Shown here piece after piece: positions 9,005 to 16,890 of a stretch of DNA of 64,000 bases; position 1 is the stretch's first letter, and each line of letters begins with the position of its first letter. The stretch is from Agathobaculum sp. NTUH-O15-33 (GTDB lineage Bacteria; Bacillota; Clostridia; Oscillospirales; Butyricicoccaceae), in contig NZ_CP136187.1 of assembly GCF_033193315.1 (NCBI RefSeq), forward strand, positions 2,321,501-2,385,500, given 5' to 3'. The translations under genes were made by a program, and so were the position numbers. The notes under the pieces were generated by a model that did no database searches, was not told the origin of the DNA, and saw only the letters and a program-made list of their open reading frames with translations.

Positions 9005-10018
9005 TTATTCAACCGTCATGTATTGAATGTTTTCCGAAACCGCTTCGATCATGCCGCTTTTGGTGTAGGCAATGGCCTGCCGCACCGCGTTCATGATGGC
9101 GACTTCGTTCGACGAGCCGTGCGCCTTGATCACCGGCTTTGCAATGCCGAGGAACGGCGCGCCGCCCACCCGGTCCTGATCGAACAGGCCGCGAAATTCG
9201 TCCATGCCCTTTTTACACGCCAGATAGGAAAGCTTGGTGCCAAGATTGCGGTAAAACACCTTCTTGATCTCGCCCGCCATAAACTTGGCCACGCCTTCGA
9301 TCGTCTTGAGCATCACGTTGCCCGCAAAGCCGTCGCACACCGCCACGTCGCACGCGCCGAGGGGCGCCATGCTGCCTTCCACATTGCCGACAAAGTTGAT
9401 TCGGCCCGCATCGCCCGCCGCCTTTAACAGGCCGTACGCTTCACGGCGCAGCGCGTCGCCCTTGGTATCCTCGGTGCCGTTATTGATTAGGCCGACACGC
9501 GGATTTTTTACGCCGTTTATCTTTTCCGCGTACAGCGAACCCAAAAACGCGAATTGCAGCAGCATTTCCGCGGTGCATTCGGTGTTCGCGCCCGCGTCGC
9601 ACAGCATCATCTGTCCGCCCGCGCAGGGCATGACAGGCGCGAGCGCGCCGCGGCGGATGCCCTTGATGCGGCCGCCGTACAGCGTCGCGCCGGTCAGCAG
9701 CGCACCGGTGTTGCCTGCGGAAACGAGCGCGTCGCCCTCGCCCTTTTTGAGCAGGCCAAAGGCAACCGCCATAGAGGAATCCGGCTTCTTGCGGAGCACG
9801 GTGGCCGGATCGTCGTGCATATCGACCAGATCGTTAGCCGGGACAATAGAAAGATTCGGCAGGCCTTCCAGCCCCTTGGCCGCGAGGATCGCCTGCGCCG
9901 CTTCCGGCTTACCGACGAGCACGACCTCTTCCCCGAACTGCTTTGCGGCCAGCGCGCCGCCCCATACAGCCGATTCGGGCGCGTTATCGCCGCCCATTGC
10001 GTCTACGATGATCTTCAT
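9005..10018 (-). CDS. plsX: Phosphate acyltransferase PlsX
   Basis: A 337-residue enzyme that makes acyl-phosphate from acyl-ACP, the first committed step of phospholipid synthesis in most Gram-positive bacteria (acyl-phosphate then goes to PlsY). The protein opens with IIVDAMGGDNAPE, the family's diagnostic start, and has SAGNTGALLTGA and the C-terminal GAPFLGIAKPVIKAHGSSNE. Length is normal. Its ATG overlaps the trmFO stop codon by four bases (ATGA), so the genes are translationally coupled. In many Clostridia plsX sits just before rnc with acpP between; acpP is not in this gap, which holds only a repeat. Confidence 0.96.
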   Translation of the reverse strand: MKIIVDAMGGDNAPESAVWGGALAAKQFGEEVVLVGKPEAAQAILAAKGLEGLPNLSIVPANDLVDMHDDPATVLRKKPDSSMAVAFGLLKKGEGDALVSAGNTGALLTGATLYGGRIKGIRRGALAPVMPCAGGQMMLCDAGANTECTAEMLLQFAFLGSLYAEKINGVKNPRVGLINNGTEDTKGDALRREAYGLLKAAGDAGRINFVGNVEGSMAPLGACDVAVCDGFAGNVMLKTIEGVAKFMAGEIKKVFYRNLGTKLSYLACKKGMDEFRGLFDQDRVGGAPFLGIAKPVIKAHGSSNEVAIMNAVRQAIAYTKSGMIEAVSENIQYMTVE

Positions 10019-11325
10019 GCGTCTATTTCCCCTTTCAAAGCTTCGATATGCCCGAGCGCGCGCTCGGATATTTGCATGTTCTTCTCGCGCTTACCCTTTA
10101 CCTTGAAGCCAAGCGGCTCCAGTATGCCGAAGTTGATATTCATGGGCTGGAATTTTGTTACCGTGTGATCGGAAATATACGCTGCCAGCGCCCCGGTAGC
10201 CGTTTCCCGGTCGAGCGCGGGCAGTTTTTTCCCCTTAATCTCCAGCGCGGACGCGATCCCGGCGACAAGCCCCGAGGCGGTCGATTCAATATATCCCTCC
10301 ACGCCCGTCATCTGTCCGGCAAAGCGAATGCGCGGATCGGTTTTCAGCGCGTAGGTCGCGTCCAGCAGGCGTGGCGAGTCCAAGAACGTGTTGCGGTGCA
10401 TAACGCCGTAACGCACGAATTCCGCGTTCCGAAGCGCCGGTATCATGGAAAACACACGCTTCTGTTCGCCAAATTTCAAATGTGTTTGACAGCCCACCAA
10501 ATTATACAGCGTGCCCGAAGCGTTATCGCGCCGAAGCTGCAAGACCGCGAACGGGTCGCGCCCGGTCTTGGGATCGGGCAGGCCGATGGGCTTTAAAATG
10601 CCAAAGCGGAGCGTATCGTACCCGCGCCGCGCATTCACCTCGATCGGCATGCAGCCCTCGAACACGCGCGCGTCCTCGAAACCGTGGACGGGCGCTTCCT
10701 CGGCGGCCGTCAGCGCGTTCCAAAACGCGTCGTATTCCTCGCGGGAAAACGGGCAGTTGATATAATCCGCCGTGCCCTTGCCATAGCGGGAAGCGGCATA
10801 GGCGCTTTCCATATCGATGCTCTCCGCGGTGACGATGGGCGCGGCCGCGTCGAAAAAGTGCAAAAATTCGCCGCCCACCGCGAGGTGGATCGCATCGAAC
10901 AGCTTGTCCGAGGTGAGCGGGCCGGAAGCGACAATCACACGCCCGGCGGGCAGCTCGGTCACCTCGCCCGGCACGATCTCAATCAAGGGATGGCTGTTGA
11001 TTTTTTCGGTCACGGCTTTTGCGAAGGCCTCCCGGTCCACCGCGAGCGCGCCGCCCGCCTCCACGCGGTTTTCATCGGCGCAGCGCAGGATCAGGCTGCC
11101 CAAACGGCGCAGCTCCTCCTTGAGCAGGCCCGCCGCGTTCGTCAGTTCGTCCGAACGCAGCGAGTTGGAGCATACCAGCTCCGCGAAATCATCCGAATGG
11201 TGCGCGGGCGTGCGGACCGCCGGCTTCATCTCGCACAGCACTACCGGCACGCCGCGTTCGGCCAGCTGCCACGCGGCCTCGCAGCCCGCGAGGCCCGCGC
11301 CGATCACCGTCACTTTCTCATGCAT
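10015..11325 (-). CDS. trmFO: tRNA (uracil-5-)-methyltransferase TrmFO (folate/FAD-dependent)
   Basis: A 436-residue flavoprotein that methylates uridine 54 in the T-loop of tRNA with methylenetetrahydrofolate as carbon donor. The N-terminal FAD motif VTVIGAGLAGCEAAWQLA and the following LCEMKP are visible, as are ELVCSNSLRSDE and the C-terminal QPMNINFGILEPL typical of TrmFO as opposed to GidA. The start is at 11325, with GGAAGG five bases upstream. The open frame runs on to 11508, but that extension is an arginine/proline-rich misreading of the topA tail. The ATG overlaps the end of topA, and topA-trmFO is a known Firmicute pairing. Confidence 0.95.
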   Translation of the reverse strand: MHEKVTVIGAGLAGCEAAWQLAERGVPVVLCEMKPAVRTPAHHSDDFAELVCSNSLRSDELTNAAGLLKEELRRLGSLILRCADENRVEAGGALAVDREAFAKAVTEKINSHPLIEIVPGEVTELPAGRVIVASGPLTSDKLFDAIHLAVGGEFLHFFDAAAPIVTAESIDMESAYAASRYGKGTADYINCPFSREEYDAFWNALTAAEEAPVHGFEDARVFEGCMPIEVNARRGYDTLRFGILKPIGLPDPKTGRDPFAVLQLRRDNASGTLYNLVGCQTHLKFGEQKRVFSMIPALRNAEFVRYGVMHRNTFLDSPRLLDATYALKTDPRIRFAGQMTGVEGYIESTASGLVAGIASALEIKGKKLPALDRETATGALAAYISDHTVTKFQPMNINFGILEPLGFKVKGKREKNMQISERALGHIEALKGEIDA

Positions 11326-13837
11326 CGGCGCCTTCCTTTCCTTCGTCCGCGGTTTCCGCCGCCTTTTTCGCCGTGGTCTTCTTTGCCGCCGTAGTCTTCT
11401 TGGCGGCGGTCGTCTTTTTCGTCGTTGTGGTTTTCTTGGCTGCAGCAGTCTTCTTTGCCGCCGTCTTCTTGGCGCCGGTCTTTTCCTCGCTTGCCGACTC
11501 CTCGGCATCCGCGGTTTTTTTCGCAGCGGCGGTCTTCTTGGCAGCGGTGGTTTTTTTCGCGGCCGTCTTTTTGGCGGCTGTTTTTTTCGTTGTGGTTTTC
11601 TTTGCGGCCGTCTTTTTGGCGGCGGTCTTCTTTTCGCCCTCTTCCTCTTCGCCCGCGGCCGCCTTGGCGGCGGCGCGCTCGGCCATCTTGGCGGCGCGCG
11701 CTTCGCGGCGGGCGCGGTTCTTTTCAGCCTCCTCAGGCGGCAGGCCTTCCTTAACCAGCTCAGAATAGCCGCAGCCCTCGCGCAGGCAGATATCGGTCAC
11801 TTCCTTGGAATCGCGGTCGGTATGGCGGAACAGCGAGGAATCGCAGTTCGGGCACTTGGTTTTCAGCGGCTTGTCCCAAGTCATGAATTTGCATTCCGGG
11901 TACTTGTCGCAGCCAAAGTACACGTAGCCGCGCGCCGACTTCTTCTTGACCACCTTGGCCCCGCATACCGGGCAGGCCGCGCCGGTATCCTCGGTAATGG
12001 CCTTGGTGTTGGTGCACTCCGGAAAGCCCGGACACGCGAGGAACTTGCCGAACCGTCCCGACTTGATCACCATGTTGCGGCCGCACTTATCGCAGATGAT
12101 ATCGGTCACTTCATCCTGAATTTTGATGCGTTGGCCCTCAAGGTCCTTTTCGGCCTGCTCGAGCGCGTTTTCAAAGCCGCCGTAAAAGTTCTTGAGCAGC
12201 TGGATATATTGCAGCTTGCCCGCTTCGACCTCGTCGAGCTCGTGCTCCATGTTGGCGGTAAACTCATAGTCCGAAACAGAGGTGAATTTATCCACCAAAA
12301 GGCCGGTCACCCCTTCGCCGAGCGGGGTCGGACGCAGCGCCTTGTTTTCCTTGGTCACGTAGTCGCGGTCAATGATGGTGGAGATCGTCGGCGCGTAGGT
12401 GGACGGACGGCCAATGCCGCGTTCCTCCATCGCGCGGATAAGCGAGGCTTCGGTATAGCGCGCGGGCGGCTGGGTAAAGTGCTGGCCCGGCGTAAGCGAC
12501 TCGACCGTAAGCTTGTCTCCCTCGTCAAAGGACGGCAGCGGCTTGCCGGCCTCACCCTTCTTATCATCGTCCGTGCCTTCCTCATAAACGGCGGTAAAGC
12601 CGGGGAACGCGACCGTGTGACCGGACGCGCGGAACACATATGACTCACACAGAATATCGGCGGATACGGTGTCGAGGATCGCATCCGACATCTGGCAGGC
12701 GACAAAGCGCGACCAAATCAGCTTGTACAGCTTGAACTGATCGGGCGAAAGCGAATCGCGGATATCCTCGGGCACCAGCTTGACGTCCGACGGGCGAATG
12801 GCTTCGTGCGCGTCCTGCGCATTGCCCTTGGTTTTAAATACGCGGGGCTTGCCGGGATAATAGGCATCGCCGTAACGGCCCCGGATAAAACCGGCGGCGG
12901 CGATCGTCGCCTCGTCCGCCAGACGGAGCGAGTCGGTACGCATGTAAGTGATCAGACCGGTCAAGCCCACGTTTTTCAGCTCAACGCCTTCGTACAGCTC
13001 CTGCGCCACGCTCATGGTGCGGCGGGGCGTCATATTGAGCTTGCGCGAGGCTTCCTGCTGCAAGGTGGAGGTGATGAACGGCGCGGGCGCGGATTTCTTC
13101 TTTTTGCCGCGCTTGACCGGGCCGACCGCGAACGGTTTATCCGTGACGGCGGCGACGACCGCGTTCGTCTGCTCTTCGTTTTTGAGTTCCACCTTGCCGG
13201 TCTGGTCGCCGTAAAAGCGCGCGGTAAAGCCGCCGCCCGCCTCGGTCAAAAGGGCCGCTTCGATCGTCCAGTATTCCTCGGGAACGAAAGCGCGGATCTC
13301 GTTTTCGCGATCCACCACCAGTCTGGTCGCGACCGACTGCACGCGGCCCGCGGACAGGCCGCGCTTCACCTTACGCCACAGGAACGGCGAAAGCTGGTAG
13401 CCCACGACGCGGTCCAGAATACGGCGCGCCTGCTGCGCGTCCACCAGATCCGCGTCGATATCGCGCGGGTGCTCAATCCCGTATTTCACCGCGGGCTTTG
13501 TAATCTCGTTAAAGGTAACGCGCTTGGATTTATCATCCTTCAGCTTTAAAAGCTCCTTCAGGTGCCACGAGATTGCTTCGCCTTCGCGGTCAGGGTCAGT
13601 TGCGAGATAGACGAAGTCCGCTTTGCGGGCTTCGCTTTTCAGTTCGGTGATGATCTTGTTTTTTCCCTCGATCGGAATATATTCGGGGTCGAAATCGTGC
13701 TCGATATCAACGCCCATGGTCTTTCTCGGCAGGTCACGCAGGTGCCCCATCGAGGCCTTGACCACATAATCGGAGCCCAGATACTTGCCAATGGTCTTTG
13801 CCTTGGCGGGAGACTCCACAATTACTAATTTCGACAT
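11318..13837 (-). CDS. topA: DNA topoisomerase I with a lysine-rich C-terminal tail
   Basis: An 839-residue type IA topoisomerase that relaxes negative supercoils. The TOPRIM domain starts at KLVIVESPAKAKTI with the acidic YLATDPDREGEAISWHL (residues about 76-92). The catalytic tyrosine is Tyr298 in GLTGLITYMRTDS. Three C4 zinc-ribbon modules follow (CDKCG...CPGFPEC, CPVCG...CDKYPEC, CPNCD...CLREGC) at about residues 570-690. The last 110 or so residues are a histone H1-like tail of AAKKTAAKKTT repeats broken by a short acidic patch; it should be disordered and bind DNA non-specifically. Such tails occur in other Clostridia and Actinobacteria. The tail is coded by a low-complexity G/C repeat (11345-11640). 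The ribosome binding site is weak. Confidence 0.97.
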   Translation of the reverse strand: MSKLVIVESPAKAKTIGKYLGSDYVVKASMGHLRDLPRKTMGVDIEHDFDPEYIPIEGKNKIITELKSEARKADFVYLATDPDREGEAISWHLKELLKLKDDKSKRVTFNEITKPAVKYGIEHPRDIDADLVDAQQARRILDRVVGYQLSPFLWRKVKRGLSAGRVQSVATRLVVDRENEIRAFVPEEYWTIEAALLTEAGGGFTARFYGDQTGKVELKNEEQTNAVVAAVTDKPFAVGPVKRGKKKKSAPAPFITSTLQQEASRKLNMTPRRTMSVAQELYEGVELKNVGLTGLITYMRTDSLRLADEATIAAAGFIRGRYGDAYYPGKPRVFKTKGNAQDAHEAIRPSDVKLVPEDIRDSLSPDQFKLYKLIWSRFVACQMSDAILDTVSADILCESYVFRASGHTVAFPGFTAVYEEGTDDDKKGEAGKPLPSFDEGDKLTVESLTPGQHFTQPPARYTEASLIRAMEERGIGRPSTYAPTISTIIDRDYVTKENKALRPTPLGEGVTGLLVDKFTSVSDYEFTANMEHELDEVEAGKLQYIQLLKNFYGGFENALEQAEKDLEGQRIKIQDEVTDIICDKCGRNMVIKSGRFGKFLACPGFPECTNTKAITEDTGAACPVCGAKVVKKKSARGYVYFGCDKYPECKFMTWDKPLKTKCPNCDSSLFRHTDRDSKEVTDICLREGCGYSELVKEGLPPEEAEKNRARREARAAKMAERAAAKAAAGEEEEGEKKTAAKKTAAKKTTTKKTAAKKTAAKKTTAAKKTAAAKKTADAEESASEEKTGAKKTAAKKTAAAKKTTTTKKTTAAKKTTAAKKTTAKKAAETADEGKEGADA
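11345..11640 (-). repeat. Low-complexity repeat coding the TopA tail
   Basis: A run of near-repeats of codons for Ala-Ala-Lys-Lys-Thr inside topA. Such a tract can expand or contract by slippage, so tail length may vary between strains. Confidence 0.7.
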
Positions 13838-13873
13838 TGCTTCAACTTCACTTCGCTTTCGGTTTTCTATCCT

Positions 13874-13993
13874 AGATAGTTAGGAGGTAGAAGTTAGGAG
13901 TTAGGAGGTGATGGTATCGCGCTGAGCGCGATGATTTTATCCGCGCACCGCGCGGTACAATAAACTCCTACTTCCTAACTCCTAACTCCTCAT
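13874..13993. repeat. Heptad-armed palindromic intergenic element, copy 5
   Basis: Lies in the dprA-topA gap. The arms are heptamers TTAGGAG/TAGGAAG and their complements. The centre has the ATCGCGC/GCGCGAT hairpin, an A+T spacer and a CCGCGC/GCGCGG hairpin. The dprA stop codon (13968-13970) lies inside one arm, so the last dprA residues are coded by the repeat. Confidence 0.8.
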
Positions 13994-15215
13994 TATTAAT
14001 CGTGAGCATGCCCCGTTCTCGTTTTAAGATACCGTCCATTTCCAGCATGGTGACGATGGACATCACACGGGCCGGGGCCATATCGCACTGCTCAACTAAT
14101 TCTGCCGGCGTCAGAGCGCCGCCCCGCACCAGCTCCGCGACCTGCCGTTCCTCCGCTGTGAGGTTTTCGGGAAGCGGTTTTGCCGCGGCGGGCTCGTCCG
14201 CCTGCGGCGCGGAGAGCGGCTTAACCGCCTGCCGCTGTTCCACCGCCTGCCATGCGGCTTTCGCATCCGCCGTTTGTCCGCCCGCCTGCCGCAAAAAGGC
14301 TTCGCGCACGCGCGCGCTGTCGGGCGGTGCGGGCAGCATACCGGCATAGGCGCGCAGAAGCGTTTCCGGTCCGGTCAGGATTGCGGCCTCGCCGCGCTCC
14401 AAAAGCTCGTTGCAGCCGGCGGAGCAGCCCGCGTCCACCGGGCCGGGCACGGCGTAAACATCCCGCCCCTGATCGAGCGCGTGGTGCGCGGTCAGCATGG
14501 TGCCCGAACGGTAGCTGCGCGCTTCCACGACGACCGACGCGACCGCAAGGCCGCTGATGATACGGTTGCGCGCCGGGAATAGCCCGCCTTTATGCACGGT
14601 GCCCGGCGGGTTTTCACTGACGACCGCGCCGGAAAGCAGGATATCGCCCATCAGCCGCCGGTTTTCCTGTGGGTAGCATAGATCCACGCCGCCCGCGAGC
14701 ACGGCCACAGTGATGCCGCCGCCGCGCAGCGCGCCCCGGTGGGCGGCCGCGTCCGCGCCGCGCGCCATACCGCTTACCGTAACAAAGCCCGCCTCGGCGA
14801 GCGACCGTCCAAGCCCTTCGGCCATGCGCACGCCGTAAGGCGTTGGCTCGCGCGAACCGACCACCGCGATACCGGGCGCGGCGTCCAGATCGGGCCAGCG
14901 CCCCCGCACATAGAGGACGAGCGGCGGATCGGCGATCGCGCGCAGCCGGTCGGGGTAGGCGCTGTCGCCAAGGGTCAGGATGCGGATATCCTTCTTTTCG
15001 CAATCCGACAGGATATCATGCGCGCGGGTCAGGGACTTGTCCATCAGGCATTCCACCTGCCGGCGGTTCAGCCCGGCGGCGGAAGCGGCAAGAGCGGCGC
15101 GGTCCGCCGCGTACACCGCGTCCGGCGAACCGAACGCCTGCACGGCCAGATTTGCCGCCTGCGGCCCCAGCCCCGGCAATGTCGCCAGCCAAAGATAGCT
15201 TTGCAATGCAGACAC
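13968..15215 (-). CDS. dprA: DNA-processing protein DprA
   Basis: A 415-residue protein of the DprA/Smf family, which binds incoming single-stranded DNA during natural transformation and loads RecA. An N-terminal SAM/HhH-like region (ATLPGLGPQAANL) is followed by the Rossmann-like core with GIAVVGSREPTPYG, VSGMARGADAAAHRGAL, VLAGGVDLCYPQENRRL and FPARNRIISGLA. A C-terminal winged helix (residues about 345-405, EERQVAELVRGGALTPAELVEQ) corresponds to the DML1-like domain. It sits upstream of topA, the conserved dprA-topA order. The C-terminal residues EELGVRK and the TAG stop are coded by repeat copy 5, so the tail has probably been altered by the element. Other competence genes are not in the window. 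Confidence 0.95.
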   Translation of the reverse strand: MSALQSYLWLATLPGLGPQAANLAVQAFGSPDAVYAADRAALAASAAGLNRRQVECLMDKSLTRAHDILSDCEKKDIRILTLGDSAYPDRLRAIADPPLVLYVRGRWPDLDAAPGIAVVGSREPTPYGVRMAEGLGRSLAEAGFVTVSGMARGADAAAHRGALRGGGITVAVLAGGVDLCYPQENRRLMGDILLSGAVVSENPPGTVHKGGLFPARNRIISGLAVASVVVEARSYRSGTMLTAHHALDQGRDVYAVPGPVDAGCSAGCNELLERGEAAILTGPETLLRAYAGMLPAPPDSARVREAFLRQAGGQTADAKAAWQAVEQRQAVKPLSAPQADEPAAAKPLPENLTAEERQVAELVRGGALTPAELVEQCDMAPARVMSIVTMLEMDGILKRERGMLTINNEELGVRK

Positions 15216-15236
15216 CGTTCAACACCCCTTTTGTTA

Positions 15237-15335
15237 AATTAGGAATTAGTAGTTAGTAATTAGTAATGAAAGGACATCGATCCACGGTTATTTCCCGTGC
15301 AATTACTAACTACTAATTACTCATTACTAATTATT
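15237..15335. repeat. Heptad-armed palindromic intergenic element, copy 6
   Basis: Lies between the TrmH-type methylase gene and dprA. The arms are heptamers of the TTAGTAA/TTAGTAG type. The centre is shorter than in other copies, with one CACGG/CCGTG hairpin. The methylase TAA stop (15331-15333) is at its edge. Confidence 0.75.
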
Positions 15336-16111
15336 TTGTCATTTCATAGATCAAAATTGATGCGGCGACGCCCGCGTTGAGTGATTCGGCGCGCCCCGCC
15401 ATCGGGATGATCACGGAGCCGTCCGCCGCGTCAAGCGCGGCCTGCGTCACGCCCGCGCCCTCGCTGCCGACGATCACGGCGGCGTTTTCCATTGCGCTGT
15501 CGCAAATGGGTACGGCGTCCGCTCGCAAGGCGGCGGCATAAATACGCAGCCCGTTTTGCCGCAGCAGCGACACCGCCTCCAAAAGCGGCAGGCGCGGACA
15601 GGGCAAGCGGAAAATGGCCCCCATCGTCGCCCGCACTACCTTGGGGGAAAACGGATCAGCGCAGCCTTCGCACAATACCACGCCGCCAAGCGCGAACGCA
15701 TCGGCAGACCGCAAAATTGTGCCAAGGTTGCCGGGATCCTGCACCCCATCGAGCAAGAGCACAGGCTTTTGCTCCGCAAGGATATCCGCGCCCCACCGCG
15801 GCTGCGCGCAGGAAAACAGCACGCGGCCCGGCGTTTCCACCTCGGAGGCGGAACGAAACAGCGCGTCCGGCGCCTCGTACAGCTTGGCGCCGGCCTCCTC
15901 CGCTTTGCCGAGGAGCGCGGAAAACGCCGCGTCCTTCTCCCCCGCCCGCGCGATCACCGTGCCGATTTTCGCGTTTGACGATAGCGCTTCGCGCAGCATC
16001 TTTTCGCCCTCGCACAGCATTTCGCCGGTCTCGCGGCGGTACTTCTTTTTCACGGCCCAGCCGGGCCAGATGGCGAAGCGCCGCGTTCTGTTTGCTTTCA
16101 ATGATGATCAT
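15331..16111 (-). pseudogene. TrmH/SpoU-family RNA 2'-O-methyltransferase, frameshifted
   Basis: A SPOUT-fold methyltransferase of about 259 residues if repaired, probably acting on 23S rRNA. The N-terminal substrate-binding part has IIIESKQNAALRHLARLG. The SAM-binding trefoil knot has LLLDGVQDPGNLGTILRSADA, then VIVGSEGAGVTQ and IIPMAGRAESLNAGVAASILIYE. The beginning (ATG at 16111, overlapping the trkA stop as ATGA) is in one frame and everything after KKYRRETGEMLCEGEK is in another. The break is in five T at 16046-16050; removing one base restores GREKKYRRETGEM. An in-frame ATG at 16101 exists but gives an atypical N-terminus and no ATGA coupling. This is likely an indel error or recent mutation, because the rest is well conserved. 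Confidence 0.8.
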
Positions 16112-16764
16112 TCGAGCTCCACCACCTGATTGACATTTTCGTTCGTGCCGATCACGATCAACACATCGCCTTCCGCGATCACTTGATCGACCGCCGGGGT
16201 CACATCGACCTTGCCGCCCTCGCCGTGGCGGATGGCCAATACGTTGATCAGATATTTGGCGCGCACATTGAGCTGGCCCAGCGAGTGCCCGATCCAGCTA
16301 TGCGGCGGATGAATTTCCACGATCGAAAAATCATCGCTCACGCCGATATAATCGACCACGTTGGTGCGCGCGAGCCGCTGTGCCAAACGCTGGCCCATCT
16401 CGCTTTCGGGCAGCACCACACGGTCCGCGCCGATGCGTTCAAGCACGCGGGCGTGCACCGGGCTTTGGGCCTTGGCCACGATATATTTGGCGCCCATATC
16501 CTTCAGCATGACCGTGATGAGCACGCTTGCCTCCAGATCGGTGCCGACCGAAACGATGCAGCAATCGAAGTTGCGCGCGCCGACCGAGCGCAGAACGGCT
16601 TCATCCTCGCCGTCGCCCACGATAGCCTGCGTCACGCTGTCCGCGATGCGCTGTACGTTTTCCTCGCTGGAATCCAGCACAAGGACTTCCTGTCCAAGCA
16701 GCGACAGCTCGCGCGCCACCGCCATACCAAACCGTCCAAGGCCGATCACTAAAAAGGATTTCAT
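16108..16764 (-). CDS. trkA: TrkA/KtrA-type potassium channel regulatory subunit
   Basis: A 218-residue cytosolic RCK protein that gates the potassium transporter coded just upstream (16891). The N-terminal RCK_N Rossmann fold has SFLVIGLGRFGMAVARELS with the GxGxxG nucleotide motif and acidic LVLDSSEEN at the end of the second strand, then VGDGEDEAVL. A C-terminal RCK_C domain covers about residues 135-215 (DDFSIVEIHPPHSWIGHSL). Its single-unit length matches KtrA/KtrC rather than the double-length TrkA of proteobacteria. The start is at 16764, where GGGGAG lies seven bases upstream; a reading from 16782 adds six residues from the repeat edge. It ends in an ATGA overlap with the methylase gene. 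Confidence 0.92.
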   Translation of the reverse strand: MKSFLVIGLGRFGMAVARELSLLGQEVLVLDSSEENVQRIADSVTQAIVGDGEDEAVLRSVGARNFDCCIVSVGTDLEASVLITVMLKDMGAKYIVAKAQSPVHARVLERIGADRVVLPESEMGQRLAQRLARTNVVDYIGVSDDFSIVEIHPPHSWIGHSLGQLNVRAKYLINVLAIRHGEGGKVDVTPAVDQVIAEGDVLIVIGTNENVNQVVELE

Positions 16765-16781
16765 TACGTTACTCCCCGTCA

Positions 16782-16885
16782 TTTAATTAGTAATTAGTAG
16801 GTAGTAATTTACAGGCAGGAGTCTGCGGCTATTGCGCAAAGCCGCTACCACAATTCCTAATTACTAATTCCTAACTCCTAATTAC
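16782..16885. repeat. Heptad-armed palindromic intergenic element, copy 7
   Basis: Lies in the trkH-trkA gap, starting about five bases after the trkH stop. The arms are TTAGGAA/TTAGTAA heptamers. The centre has a GCGGCT/AGCCGC hairpin, and the second hairpin is degenerate. Confidence 0.75.
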
Positions 16886-16890
16886 AAGCT

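Noticed and set aside
11326..11508. N-terminal extension of trmFO
   Set aside because: The extra residues are an arginine/proline-rich reading of the topA tail in another frame; TrmFO proteins start at the Met before the FAD motif, which has its own ribosome binding site.
10817..12643. Long plus-strand open frame (about 600 residues) opposite trmFO and topA
   Set aside because: It mirrors the topA coding sequence; composition is odd (phenylalanine/leucine/arginine runs opposite the AAKKT tail), with no ribosome binding site and no family motifs.
1..16885. CRISPR-like array because of repeated AGGAATT units
   Set aside because: The short heptamers are tandem and unspaced, diverge between copies and form inverted arms; there are no equal-length spacers and no cas genes.
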